A stretch of 64,000 nt of DNA from Clytia hemisphaerica. Lineage: Eukaryota > Cnidaria > Hydrozoa > Leptothecata > Clytiidae. Both the position numbers and the translations under genes were made by a program. Below the pieces are notes generated by a model. That model ran no database searches, had not been told where the DNA came from, and was given only the letters and a program-made list of their open reading frames with translations. The DNA lies in the NCBI GenBank assembly GCA_902728285.1, contig CACVBU010000292.1:3166770-3230769 (forward strand), read 5' to 3'. Shown here piece by piece: positions 22,501 through 33,559 of the stretch; positions within the stretch are counted from its first letter, which is position 1; every line of letters starts with the position of its first letter.

Positions 22501-25500
22501 TATTACAAAAAATGATGCTCAAGTTCAAAAGACATGATATGAATGCAATTGAACGTACTTCTAGAAAGAGCTTTTTTTGAGCATTTAGTACAAATTTTTC
22601 TAAAACAGCGATGCATTGTGGGATTGTTTCGGGGGTATTATAATAGAATTCCATGAATTCCTAAGATATTTCTATTGTTATACTCCCGAAGCAATCCCAC
22701 AATGCAACGGTTTTTTAGAAAAATCGAAAACTCCGATAAGATCTACTGTACCAATTATTTGCGTTTTACATATATTTTAGAGGTTATTGAAAACTTCTTC
22801 AGGAACAATGAATTCAACAAAAATACACACCAAAACGTACCTCAGAACAAGTATCGATTGCACAATTTTTGACAGCACACTGGTCGGAGTCCGTCCAAAA
22901 AGGACATTCTCGTTTCAAATTTAACTAGTAGAAGAAGAGATGAGAAACAGTTGTTTATTATGCCGGGTAAAAGAAATTGTCAAAAGGAAGTAGTGGGCCA
23001 TCCCTGGCGGGACGCAAACGTATGCGATTGGTTCTAAAGTAGATATGAGAAGAGTCCAGAATCAGGCCCGAGGATGTTTCAAATAAAAATTCAACGAAAA
23101 TGATTGTTATCATCGGATGGAATTTCCAAGCAAATAAGTATACTACAACAAGTCTTGTACTCAAACACAAAAAAGATATGGCCATTTAAAGTCAGTTCCT
23201 GCGAAATCTGTTACGTTTTAAGACTGAAATTGTACACTCTGACTGACAGAATTTTGAGCTCCAAAAGCTTTTGTTTCTTTATATGTTCGAGAACAAGACT
23301 TGCTGTAGTAAGCTTAATTCGCAGGCCCCTTTCATAAAAAAGTCTAAAAATTCTATCTACACAGAAGATCCTTTGGTTTGAATAAGCAAAGCAAGAGAAG
23401 AGATATTATCACTAACAAGTTAAAGGTATTATTTTTAGAGTTCCCGTTTCATATCAGACACATGTTTCATATCAGGACAGTGTCCACCTATTGTTATATT
23501 ATGCTGATCCTTCTGACCAATCTTGCTCCACATCCGTGTCAATCCAATGTGAAAAAGTTTGTGAATTAAAAGTGATGAGTAAGCAAACGATATCAAAACA
23601 AAACCTTTAAAAATCATTAAAATACTCAAACATGATAAGAACTTACTTTAAAATATCGGAAATAGTTTCTAGTGACGAGGTTCTTGAGTCTTGGATTGAT
23701 ATGGATAGTATTCAGTTTGTCTACATCTTCTATCGAGCAACAACAATCGTCCACTTGGCCAGACAACTAAAAAAAAAAGAAAAAAAAGAAATTAAAACAT
23801 TTAAAAAAAAATTTCTCTTTAAAAAACAAGAGGAATTGTAAGGAGTACGTACTTGACACGCTTTTTTATAAGAATATATTTTATAACAATATTTATGATG
23901 AAGTTGGCCAAAAAATTAAGAATATGGTAAGAATACTACCATCGTGGAATTGGCACCTGAACCTAAGAATGCCATTATTAGAGTATTTTATCATTCATTT
24001 GCCAATTATTCCTTAGCAATGCTAAAAGGATCCACACGAATATTACATACTAGATTTTGTCTGGGTTTAGATCCAAACCTAATAATACTGTAAGAATTTT
24101 TCAGGATGATTTTTCGCAAAAGGTTAAGAATATTCATAATAAATTGGAAAAATACCGGGTGTCTCTGAAAAAACTTCCCCCTGTTTGATTCAATATTGCG
24201 AAAAAGTGAAAAAATATATTAGCTTGATTTTTTCTAAATCGTTTAGAGGAGGGTTTAACTTAAATTTTGGTATATCAAACTTTAAAATTGCTTCATTAGA
24301 TCAAAAGTTATCACAAAAAGAGTAAAAAAATAGATTTCAAAAAGAGCGCAAAAAGACGAAAAAACAGGGTATCAAATTAGACAAGAAAACACTGTACTTT
24401 ATTGACAGTAAAGTTTTACTTTTGATGTTCTGTGCATCTTTTTTGTTTTATTATTCGTTTTTAATGATTTTTATTGCCAATTTAGAGCTCCTTTTGGATT
24501 CATTAATGAGCATGAAGTTTAAACAAGCAACAAACTTTTATCAAAGTTTTTCCAAAAGTTTCCAAAGCTTAGCGAGTCTACTTGAGTGGAGAAGAGAAAG
24601 TTTGAGTGTCTTTTTTCTAACAAAAGATTTGATACCCTGTTTTTTCGTCTTTTTTCGCTCTTTTTGAAAAAAGATTTTTTACTCTTTTTGTCATAACTTT
24701 TGGTCTAATGAAGCAATTTTAAAGTTTAATATACCAAAATTTAAGTTAAACCCTCCATTAAATGATTTCGAAAAAATCAAGCTAATATATTTTTTCACTT
24801 TTTCGTAATTTTGAATCAAACAGGGGGAAGTTTTTTCAGAGACACCCGGTACAATTCTTATAATAACACTCCCAATCCAAATTTGGTAAAAAACGTCCAA
24901 CAAAAGCCAAAATTTATGCGATTTTAATGATCATTAAAACCAAAAGACGCAAAACACATAACCACATACAAATGAAAATAGAGTAGCCTCCAACAAGATC
25001 CAATGACAACACAGAATAACAAGACAAAACCAAATTATATCGTAGCCTCCACGAGACGTGCTCAACAACATATCATTGGAGGTCGTCTTTTGTTGGTGAG
25101 TTGGCTTCAAGAGTAAGCAAGCTGCCAATACAACATGAGTTTTGAATGACCTCGCCAGTGTTGCAAACGGTTTATTGGAGTCTTTGAAGTAGTTCAATTT
25201 GATTCATTAGTTACTATCATTTTATCCAACAACACTTTAGATCTTGATTCATCAAGTAAAAATAATTTTTAAAAGCCCTAAGCAATCATTTAAACGTTTT
25301 TTGCCAAAGAAAATCTTGAAAACAAATAATGTAAAAAGTCATAGAGGTTTTCTTCCCTTTCTTGTAATTCCAAAGTGAGAGAAAAAATAATTTGAAAATA
25401 GTAATGAAAAATTAAAAAAATATCAAAGAAATTCACATCCTAAATGCAATGTTAAATTTGTAATATCTTTTTTTTTTCATTCATAATTTATTTCCTAAGG

Positions 25501-26118
25501 ATTCACCCTTGCATTTAGAAATCATTTTTATCTTGCACTTTTTCGAATCTTCATTACTTTAAAAACACTTTTGAAATTTGAAATGACGAAAGACGTAAAA
25601 AAAATAAAACTTGAAACAGTAAACAAAGACAGCTATGTAAATTTAATAGCTTTAGTTCGAAACAAAATTCACCAATAATGCTTGTCAACAAAACGCAAAC
25701 CTATTCTACTTTTAAGAGCTGACGTGTCTAAAATCGATGATAGAAAACCCAGAAGATGATCTCCTCTGGAAATCGCGTTTATTAAGTACCTTGAGGCACA
25801 TTTCGTTTACATCAATATTGTACTTTTAATAAGATGAGACAGTCTACTAATATTTAGATTACTCCTGGTTACAGAGCAAACTGAATTTGGCGAAAGAACG
25901 ACGATAAGATGAGCACTGCACTTCTGATTTTATTAAAGTCCAATTCCAATTAGAAATCAACCCTTTAAAATTGTTGCATAATAAAAAGGTTATGTTCCTC
26001 ATACCTGACAAAAACAGCTATCATTTCCAGTGGCAGGTTTCCTAGCATTGTGAAAGAACGTTGTCACCAAACCAACACAACAACCAAACAACGCTGCTTT
26101 CCATAAACAACTCGTCAT
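16501..26118 (-). CDS. ERO1: ERO1, endoplasmic reticulum oxidoreductin (complete, 13 exons)
   Basis: FAD-linked thiol oxidase of the ER lumen that re-oxidises protein disulfide isomerase. Exons, 5' to 3': 26118-26005, 23766-23647, 22924-22841, 22464-22432, 22134-22078, 21781-21732, 21445-21372, 21045-20695, 20322-20163, 19480-19411, 18868-18782, 18530-18400, 16576-16501. All have AG/GT borders and the phases join to 468 residues. Residues 1-25 are a hydrophobic N-terminal signal or anchor, followed by CFCQ. The shuttle and regulatory cysteines C85, C94, C99 and C104 keep the human spacing ([11 protein letters not shown]4-C-x4-C). FAD-site landmarks include [16 protein letters not shown]. The active-site cluster is CVGCTRC (C387, C390, C393), followed by GTALKILFS. 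Nothing is missing. Introns 2, 3, 10 and 12, and intron 1 (2.2 kb), carry MITEs or other repeats. The ATG lies 446 bp downstream of the DSCC1 stop. Confidence 0.97.
16747..16925. mobile_element. G-tract MITE (CTAAGGGTC family), copy 2
   Basis: Starts CCCGAGGGGGGGGGG and ends TAAGTGCCCGGGGG. It contains CCCTTAGAGAGACTTT, the complement of the family's TCTCTCTAAGGG motif. It lies in ERO1 intron 12. Confidence 0.6.
18912..19198. mobile_element. MITE with ACTCTCGGGTAC ends
   Basis: The inverted ends ACTCTCGGGTACCTAATAGCCG and CGGCTATTCGTACCCGAGAGT bound poly-C-rich text with repeated ACATT(C/T)TTATTCCAACCC. It lies in ERO1 intron 10. A lone terminus of the same family occurs at 58121-58146. Confidence 0.7.
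19567..19935. mobile_element. CATAGTGTGCA-type repeat with C tracts
   Basis: Starts CATAGTGTGCAGAGGGG and ends CCCTATAAAGCACCTCTGG, with long C tracts inside. The start resembles the ends of the element at 62375-63217. It sits just upstream (minus sense) of ERO1 exon 10. Boundaries are approximate. Confidence 0.45.
22603..22744. mobile_element. Palindromic MITE, copy 2
   Basis: Same family as 15337-15503, with a slightly shorter centre. It lies in ERO1 intron 3, between exons at 22464 and 22841. Confidence 0.8.
23425..23575. repeat. Dispersed repeat (GTTCCCGTTTCATATCAG family), + orientation
   Basis: About 150 bp here, including CCCGTTTCATATCAGACAC and CCTATTGTTATATT, recurs inverted at 52185-52335. 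It lies in ERO1 intron 2, ending about 70 bp before exon 2. Confidence 0.7.
24155..24849. mobile_element. 695-bp element with ~230-bp TIRs, TSD TA
   Basis: The ends CCGGGTGTCTCTGAAAAAAC and their inverted copy continue as inverted repeats for about 230 bp, flanked by TA on both sides (24153-24154 and 24850-24851). TA targets suggest a Tc1/mariner-type family. No transposase is present. It sits in ERO1 intron 1 and would fold into a very long hairpin in the pre-mRNA. Confidence 0.85.
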
Positions 26119-26563
26119 CTTCACCCTTTTCACGTTGACTTTGCTTCAATGCATGGAGATTCGATGTAATATTTTCTGTTTTTTTTACCTTTTCTTATTT
26201 TTTCCTGTAATAAACAAAGTTAAATCTGGTTATTTCATCAGATAAGGATTTATGGTAAAAAAACAAGAAGTCGTCAAAACTCGCACATTGCAGTGTTTAC
26301 AGAAAGGTAAAGGGATTCATAATTAGCATCTACTAATTTGAGTAAAAACGTAGAAAGCTTAATATAACACATCACTTGCGGCAAAGGGTCCAAGGGAAAG
26401 GGTTGTTAAATAAAGATAACGAAAGACTCCTAACTATGCCATGGTAGACCATCTTCTTTGCACTTTAAATATGATAATGATTATATATGTCTGTTGTATT
26501 TTAAAAAGTCTTAAGAAATAAATAACAAAATAAAAAAATAACAAGAAAATCTCACAAAATAAA

Positions 26564-27700
26564 TCATCTGCAGCTGTATACTTTATCTCCATTTTCGTCT
26601 TTTGAGCTGCGGGCATACTTTAGAAACAGGGAGCTCAATTTTTGGTTAGGCCCCAAAACATTGACCAAATAAGGCGTTATATCCTCCTCCTTCCATCTCG
26701 GGCGTGTTTTGAAGAGCATGGTGAACCTCTCAGCTGGACTGTCCGGTAGATCATGCTCGGAAAAATGCCAAATAACCGGTGGGTGGTTCTTCATATCAAC
26801 TAGAGCCACACCTTTGAGATGCCCAAGGGAGGTAGTCATGCCGTCAGGAACACTTTCTTTCCACGCAGTCATAAACTCGTGAAAATTGAATTTCCCAAGA
26901 GCAGGTCTTAGAATGTATTCTGCATAATAAGTACATACTTGATCCTCGCTTAAACTAAAAACACGTTTCTCTGTATCTGTTTCCACTCCATAAGTTTTCA
27001 AACAATGCTCAAGAACGAATTCAGGGTAGAGCTCATTTAACATCTCGACAGTCTCTGGTAAAGGAATTTCTTTCCAGCTCCAACACTTCTCTTCCATAAG
27101 AGCTAAAATCTGACTGAAGGCTTTCTCCTGGTAATTGATCTCCAATAGTAACCATTGATTATCGACGTAAATAGCACCTAATTGCTTCAATCCTTCCATA
27201 AGTTCTTCCTTACTGGCTTGCACAGCGTCTAACAAATCATCTGTAGTCAGTTTTTGTGACCCCTCTAGAGACTCGCCAGAAAAACAATGCTCTTTGAGGA
27301 TAAACTTCAATCTCCCAAGACGTGCACGAGATAGTTTGACCTCGAAATATGAATTAAAACTACTATAGACTGGAAGGTCCACCAAATGTTTATCACATTG
27401 AAAATTGTGCGTTTTGGGTGTTTGAATGTGAGGTAACAGAAGCAAGGCGTTGGAGGTGTCGGCAGCTTTGAGATCAAATGTTTTGTTTTGTGTGCATAAG
27501 ACAGCTTCATCTTCACCTTCGCCACGAATGGTGAGAATGTTACCTTCTTTCACCAGATTTGCCAATTCATCTGTAAGCTCCAACAGTTTGTATTCTTCTT
27601 TCATCCACGTATCAGAGTAATGTAAACATTGGATTGGTCCTTTAGATTGTTGCACACCTGCTACTGTAGCTAGCTCGTTTATCTTCTCCATTCTCTGCAT
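26564..27700 (-). CDS. DSCC1: DSCC1, sister chromatid cohesion protein DCC1
   Basis: A single-exon ORF of 378 residues, close to the vertebrate length of about 390. DCC1 joins CTF8 and CTF18 in an alternative RFC clamp loader. That complex loads PCNA during replication, links to DNA polymerase epsilon and supports sister-chromatid cohesion. Recognisable stretches include the N-terminal LLELTDELANLVKEG, SNALLLLP, and the helical segment TTDDLLDAVQASKEELMEGL preceding the C-terminal winged-helix region. The C-terminus contains the conserved-looking LKGVALVD and RPRWKEEDI. The first Met (27700) or the fourth residue could be the start. It is intronless, unlike ERO1, and lies 872 bp downstream of BLOC1S5 on the same strand. 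No lesion is seen. Confidence 0.93.
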   Translation of the reverse strand: MQRMEKINELATVAGVQQSKGPIQCLHYSDTWMKEEYKLLELTDELANLVKEGNILTIRGEGEDEAVLCTQNKTFDLKAADTSNALLLLPHIQTPKTHNFQCDKHLVDLPVYSSFNSYFEVKLSRARLGRLKFILKEHCFSGESLEGSQKLTTDDLLDAVQASKEELMEGLKQLGAIYVDNQWLLLEINYQEKAFSQILALMEEKCWSWKEIPLPETVEMLNELYPEFVLEHCLKTYGVETDTEKRVFSLSEDQVCTYYAEYILRPALGKFNFHEFMTAWKESVPDGMTTSLGHLKGVALVDMKNHPPVIWHFSEHDLPDSPAERFTMLFKTRPRWKEEDITPYLVNVLGPNQKLSSLFLKYARSSKDENGDKVYSCR

Positions 27701-28572
27701 GGTTGTTCGTTAAATTTAATTTTGTTATTTTTTAAACGTAAGTTAGATGCTGAAAAAGGTGAAAGTGAATTATTAGTCTCATAAAATACACCTACGGCCT
27801 CTTCTAATACAGTTAGATGATTACGTAATGCGCCTAAGATGAAAAAGCGAGAGAGAGAGTAAAGAAAGAAGTCTACCTGCTTATCAAATGTTACTTTAGG
27901 TATAAACTTAATTCTTTTTTTTAAATCATAAAAAAAGAAATAAGTTTATACCTAAACTAATCAAAATGTGGAGGTTTGAGATGTTTTTAATTTTAGATAA
28001 AACCCTGGTAAGCTTGAATCCAATTCACCTCCTTGTATGTCTAAACGTTACATACAATAATTCATAGGAGCATAAGACAATGATTCGTGTTTTATAATAA
28101 ACACTCTCAGAACAGATTGTAAAAGCTGAACCATAGTGTAATCAAAATTGGATCATATAGTTATAAAAAAAATACCAAATTTAACTTCATAATTCTATTT
28201 CACAGTATCTAAGTAATATAAAGATCTAAATAGTATAAAAATCGTCTGAAAGAACTAAAAGTTCTTTGAAATTTTCTGAAAGAAATTAGACTCAAAGTAA
28301 TTGATTGAAACAACATTGTTCTGCTTAGCAGAGATAGGGAAAAAAGTCTTTTTTCAATTAGCAATTCTGACTTTCCAATTATTGAATGTTGAAAAAAATA
28401 ATTGAAAACAATTAGCTTTATAGACCGGTTAGAAAAGTTAAAAAGCCAAAACTATCTATCATCTTGATGTATCATTTCCCTCTCAATAAAAATGAGAGAG
28501 ACAATTCACCTCAATTTTCCTCTTTCCTACACAAAATTAACATCACTGACCCCAAATATAATCAAAAGTAGG
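27701..28572. other. Intergenic DSCC1-BLOC1S5; one palindrome
   Basis: AT-rich. A 60-bp inverted repeat (TTAGGTATAAACTTA ... TAAGTTTATACCTAA) spans 27896-27957. Otherwise nothing was recognised; it should contain the DSCC1 promoter. Confidence 0.5.
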
Positions 28573-29016
28573 TTAGCTTTTGACTTCTAATTGAGAATGC
28601 AACTGAGCCATTTGTTGTTCATGTTTTTGTAAAACATCTGATTGTGCTTTACTCATCTCGACCATAAATTGTTCCCATTGTTGTTCCCTCTGTGCTTTAT
28701 GTTCAAGACGAACTTTCTCTAAATCAGGGCTTCGGTCATCAAGAATATCAAGCCCAGAAGAAGCTGCTTTTACAACTTCACCGTGAATTATCTGAGTCTT
28801 TTCATTTAGTAATTGAACACATTCGGGTACTAAGCCTTTGACCTTTTCTATAGATTGGTTTATCTCCCAAAACACTTTTGATGAATCGCGACTTTTCTTT
28901 GTTTCCAGCTCTTTGACCAGAAATTTTGATTCTGCGTTGAGGACAGCTCTGTGGTTCAACAACCGTGAACATACATTAAACATATCTTTACATATCATGT
29001 CAACTTCATCTGCCAT
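28573..29016 (-). CDS. BLOC1S5: BLOC1S5 (Muted), BLOC-1 subunit 5
   Basis: A single-exon ORF of 147 residues; human BLOC1S5 has 187, the difference mainly at the termini. The N-terminal block CSRLLNHRAVLNAESKFLVK matches the family's SRLLDHRPV...ETRYFVKEFE region. A predicted coiled coil follows, then QREQQWEQFMVEM, corresponding to the family's QWDNFM block, and a helical C-terminus. BLOC-1 is a cytosolic complex for biogenesis of lysosome-related organelles and endosomal sorting. The start at 29016 is the only ATG before the conserved block with a sensible length. No stop or frameshift is seen. Confidence 0.88.
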   Translation of the reverse strand: MADEVDMICKDMFNVCSRLLNHRAVLNAESKFLVKELETKKSRDSSKVFWEINQSIEKVKGLVPECVQLLNEKTQIIHGEVVKAASSGLDILDDRSPDLEKVRLEHKAQREQQWEQFMVEMSKAQSDVLQKHEQQMAQLHSQLEVKS

Positions 29017-29238
29017 TTTGAACTTTTAATTTTGTAATTATCTTATATTATCTAAGTTCTTGGTAGCTAAAAGATAAAAAGAGAATATAATTGATTTCAA
29101 TTATATAAGGGAGTTAAATTTTGACAGCTTTTTTGAAGAGAAGTGCTAGAATTGAAGCAACAATTGAAATAACTTTTGAATGTTGACTGTTGAGGTGGTC
29201 AGTAATTCCTAAGTTCCTGAATCAACGCTTTTTTTCAA

Positions 29239-29395
29239 ATAGACCTTAAATCAGCGATGCATTGTGGGATTGTTTCGGGGGTATCACAATAGAATTCCCT
29301 CGAGGAATTTCTAAGAGATTTCTATTGTAATACCCCCGAAACAATCCCACAATGCATCGCTATTTTAGAAAAATCAAAAACTCCAATAAGATCTA
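29239..29395. mobile_element. Palindromic MITE, copy 3
   Basis: Same hairpin family as 15337-15503. It lies about 220 bp upstream of the BLOC1S5 start codon, so it is within or next to that promoter. Confidence 0.85.
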
Positions 29396-30635
29396 TCGTT
29401 TCCAAATTTTCAAAGTTGTTGGTTCAACCTCCTCAACTAAGAAATTCAGATGAATTAGTGCCCATTTTCCTAAGATGTAAGGCTGGAGTTATGGCTGTTA
29501 GGTTGAGATTGGTCATAGTGTGGAAAACTGAGATTCTTAAAATGAACCAGGGTAAAGGTAAACAATAATCAAAATCAAATATCAAAATCAATACAATTAA
29601 GCTGCAGGCATCGAAATAAGGGATAGAAAGTGCATAGCAATTTTTTGATAAGCATGATTTGGCATCCTAAAATGGATCAATTTTCAATTTTTAGCTTGTA
29701 AGTAATCCAAAAACGCATCGCGAATTGCGAAATGCGATACGCTAATTCGATCCCTGAGCTGTTCGAAAGGCAATTATGATTCGCACCTTCAACAAATACA
29801 AAGCGAAAGCGACTGGAAACACACATCATAAAACTTTATATCGTAAACAAAGAAATCTTGTTGTAAGATTTGAATAGGAAAGCAAAAAGAAAGTACTTTC
29901 GTGATTTAGAGACATCACAAAGCTTTTGGGAATCAGCGAAGTTGGAACCAAATTAAAGAAAAGATTTTTCAAATCCTCGCTGAAAGAATTAAACCTTAAA
30001 AATATTTGTCTTTGTAAAATATGTATGTAAAATCTTTTATTTTATATGATTTTTATTATAGTATTGTATTCTCTGCCAGTTGGTATTAATTAGCATTTTA
30101 TTATAACTATAAAAGACCAACATTTAATAAATCAGAAAATAAAAAAATAAAAAAAAATAAATAAATAATCAATTTCTATAATGAGGGGACTCTTTAATAA
30201 AGCAATTTGAAATACACAGTTTTGGAGAACACAGTTGTGTAGGTACTCTGTACCAGGAGTGTATCTCATGTTTTTCACCACAGCAATGAATTTTGAAATA
30301 AGCCGTAGATATCGGGTTCGTTTACAGAAAATTTGGAAGTAGCTGTGACGTTGGTACTGTTTCTAATTATTCTTAGATATATCTACAGGGCTAGAAATCA
30401 AATTCTTAGATTTAATTAAAAGAAAGTTTTTGAACTATGTATAAATAATTGATAGCCACCTGTTGCCTAAAAAATTTTTAAGATAAAAGACCTCATTTGA
30501 AGTTCTACTGATTTTCATTTTTATTTAATTAATAGTACTTAAGCTATGGAAACATTCTTTAAAAAATAATTCATTCGAGCAGTTATCTTACAAGGGGAGC
30601 TATTTTATTTGGAAAATACCTGGAAACTCATAACC
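29396..30635. other. No gene recognised
   Basis: AT-rich spacer between the divergent BLOC1S5 and GPCR genes. No exon-like segment or RNA gene was identified. Confidence 0.4.
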
Positions 30636-32980
30636 ATGGGCTTTAGGCCAAAGAAGGAGACATACACTGTTTTAATAATTGCTCTTCTAACTATCACTGT
30701 TGAATTGAGAGGACAATTTGTGTTTCAAAATATTGGCATTTACTCAGAATGTGTCAACAAAACTGAAAACAGAACTGATCTGAATAGGGTTGCTGGTTTT
30801 TTACGGAAATTCTACAGAGAAAAATGGAAGTCAATGGCAAAAGAATATCCTCCAAGATACAACAGTAACTTCACTACACAACACTTTGACTTTGATGTTT
30901 GCGAGGACGAACAAAAATTATTGCAAATTATAGAAAATCTAAGTTTGAGTGAAAAATACTTTTTTCGTGATAAAAATGACACTTTCATGACTTCAACAGT
31001 TGGTGCAATTTTTACATATCTGCCAAAAGAGATGACAGTCCTATTGAAAACGTCCCTACATGGGCTCCCTATTTTAGACACATATTACAAAGACGTCTTA
31101 GAATACGAGTATGGTTTATCCACCAAATTCCTAAAGAATTTTGTAAATTCTTTTGAGTGGAGAAATATACTTCTTGTATCAATACAAAAAGAAGGGACAG
31201 AGGAATCGTTTTATAATAAATATTACGAGAAAGCAAAACAAACATTTATCAGTGAAAGATTTTGCTTACATTATACAAGAGTTTTTGATACACAGAACCT
31301 TCATAACACAACAATTTTCACAAAAAGCTGGTTTTCGGAAAAGAACCCTATACTTATCCTGTTTGGAACAGAGGGAGAACAAGTAAAGTTTCTCAAAAAT
31401 AATTTGAATCTCAAAAAACTAAACACAAAAATAATCGGGCAAGATATTAATTTATATGACAGAATAATATATAATAGCTTGATGACTTTTCATAACCTGA
31501 TAATTTTAATTGATCGTCACCGAGCACTACTTGGATATGAAAACCTGGTACCAAAACAATATGCTAATTGGTCTGTGGAACTAAAAACTGGTGTCTTTAA
31601 CAAAGTTATGTATCTTTATTCATCATACTTTTCAAACGTCAATTATGTGTATAAAGAGTCAATAAAATATGGAAACTATGAAAAATTTTACCAATATCGC
31701 AAAGAGGCAGCTAAATCAACATTTTCATTTTATGAAAGGAAGCTTATGACCATTCACAAGGAACAAGTATCGTTCTCATGGGGTGTACTAATGAGTGCAG
31801 ATAACTACAACATATACAACCAGTTTTTGATACATTATTTACCAAGGTTAAAAATATTCCTCAAAAGTCAACCTACATATTGCCCTAACTTGAGTTGCAA
31901 ACCAGGTTTCTTTAAAACCTTTGGAAATGTGACGGAAGGCTTTTCATGGAAATGTCAACTATGTCCTTTAAATCACGTAAAAGTAAATCATGGGAACAAT
32001 GAAACCTGTTCTCCTTGCACTGGTGAACTAAATATTGACAATGGCAAAAGAACTGAATGTATTGATCCATATACATATACCAACTTGGATGTTTTCAAAT
32101 CTGAGAGGATTTTCACCCTGGCTTTGTGTATCATTGGAATCATTCTGACCTGTACAACACTGATTCTCTTTATTGTAAAGAGAAATACTCCGTTGTGAAA
32201 ACTTCAGATTTCTTACTTTCCATGATACACATGATTTTAATTTGTCTTATATTTGCTGTAATGTGCATCTTTCTACTAGCACAACAAAATACAAAAGCCT
32301 ACTGTACTTCTAGACTTTTTGTTAATACAATCCTATACACTACCAGTGTGGGAATTATTCTCATTAAGATGCAAAAACTGCTGCATGCTTTTCAAAGCAA
32401 AGTGCGTTTGACAGCATCACAAAGAAGTCGAATGGTATGGGTGCAAGCCTTCACTGTTTTATTGTTGCTGATCTCAATTAGTGGAATTTTACTGATCACC
32501 ATACATCAAATCCCTGTAAATTTGATAGATGTTAAAAATTCTTTGAAAATGACACGTAAAACTGTTTGTAATACACATTTTCATATGAATATTATTATGG
32601 CATCATTTCTAGTGATACAACTGCTATGCTCTGTTCAAGCATTTCGAGGACGAAACCTCCCAAGTGTTATGAATGATGGTATTTTGTCGACATACATGAC
32701 GTTCATTTTAACAGTTGTTTTCAGTGTAACATTTCCCATTGTCAACTTCCAGCAAGATGTAGACAAAGAGACCTTCCAGCATGCTGCTTTAACTTTGAAT
32801 AGTTTAATAATCACTTTGTTGATGTATGGCCAAAAAGGAATGAGAACTTTGCTATATCCTGAGAGAAACACTAAAGTGTATTTCCAAGCCCAACGACTAC
32901 ATGAAATGCAAATAAGAGCAAAAGACAAGATAAGAGTGGACACAAGAAAATACACATGTAACAAATCTATTGACAAGTAA
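30636..32980 (+). pseudogene. Class C (glutamate-type) GPCR, single exon, one frameshift
   Basis: Two overlapping frames encode one receptor of about 780 residues. An upstream frame opens without ATG, so the start is taken at ATG 30636 (ACCATGGGC). It is followed by a signal peptide (TVLIIALLTITVELRG) and a ligand-binding-type ectodomain with many N-glycosylation sites. A cysteine-rich NCD3G-like stretch lies at about residues 412-475 (CPNLSCKPGFF, CQLCPLNHVK, CSPCTGELN), then TM1 at about 492. The frame stops at 32198 (RNTPL stop), exactly where the next frame continues the family pattern VVKTS, with TM2-TM7 to 32980. One missing base near 32190-32195 explains this. All seven helices are otherwise open. 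The ligand is unknown. It could be a recent pseudogene, a polymorphism or an assembly error. Confidence 0.85.
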
Positions 32981-33559
32981 TTTTTAATTAACATTATATT
33001 ATCTAGAATTATTTAATCCAAGTAATGTGAACTTCTCTGAGTACCCAACTGTCAGTCCATTGTTTCTATTGAAAACTTCAGTTTAATAAGATTATTATTA
33101 TTACAGAGATTTACAAGTTAGGCTCACAGTGTTTAATAAGGTTGTTAGAAAAAATTCAAGAGAATTAAATACAAAATTAATAATCTTACCTTACTTATTG
33201 AAAATAAATTATAAATCTGTATTTCTCATTGTTAAAAAACTCTAATTTCTGACAAATAACTGGCACTATATGGTTTTATAAAGAATATTATACTTAACTC
33301 ATTATCATCCTCTTATTCTCTTTTCTTCCAATTTGGTTTGTCCAGTTTCAGTTTGTCATTTTGTGATCCCAAAATTAAAATATTATTTCCTTTCTAAGCT
33401 CCTAAGAGAATTGAAAGTGAACAATTTATTCAAAGATTTTCATGGTTATTGGCAAGATGAAAATAGGCCTAAGCTGTTAATATCATCATATTTTCCAACT
33501 TAGGGACTGTATAGTGGAGAGAGAAACATTGAAAATAGATAATGGTATTTCTTGAATAT
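32981..33559. other. No gene recognised
   Basis: 3' flank of the receptor gene; AT-rich with no recognisable feature. Confidence 0.4.
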
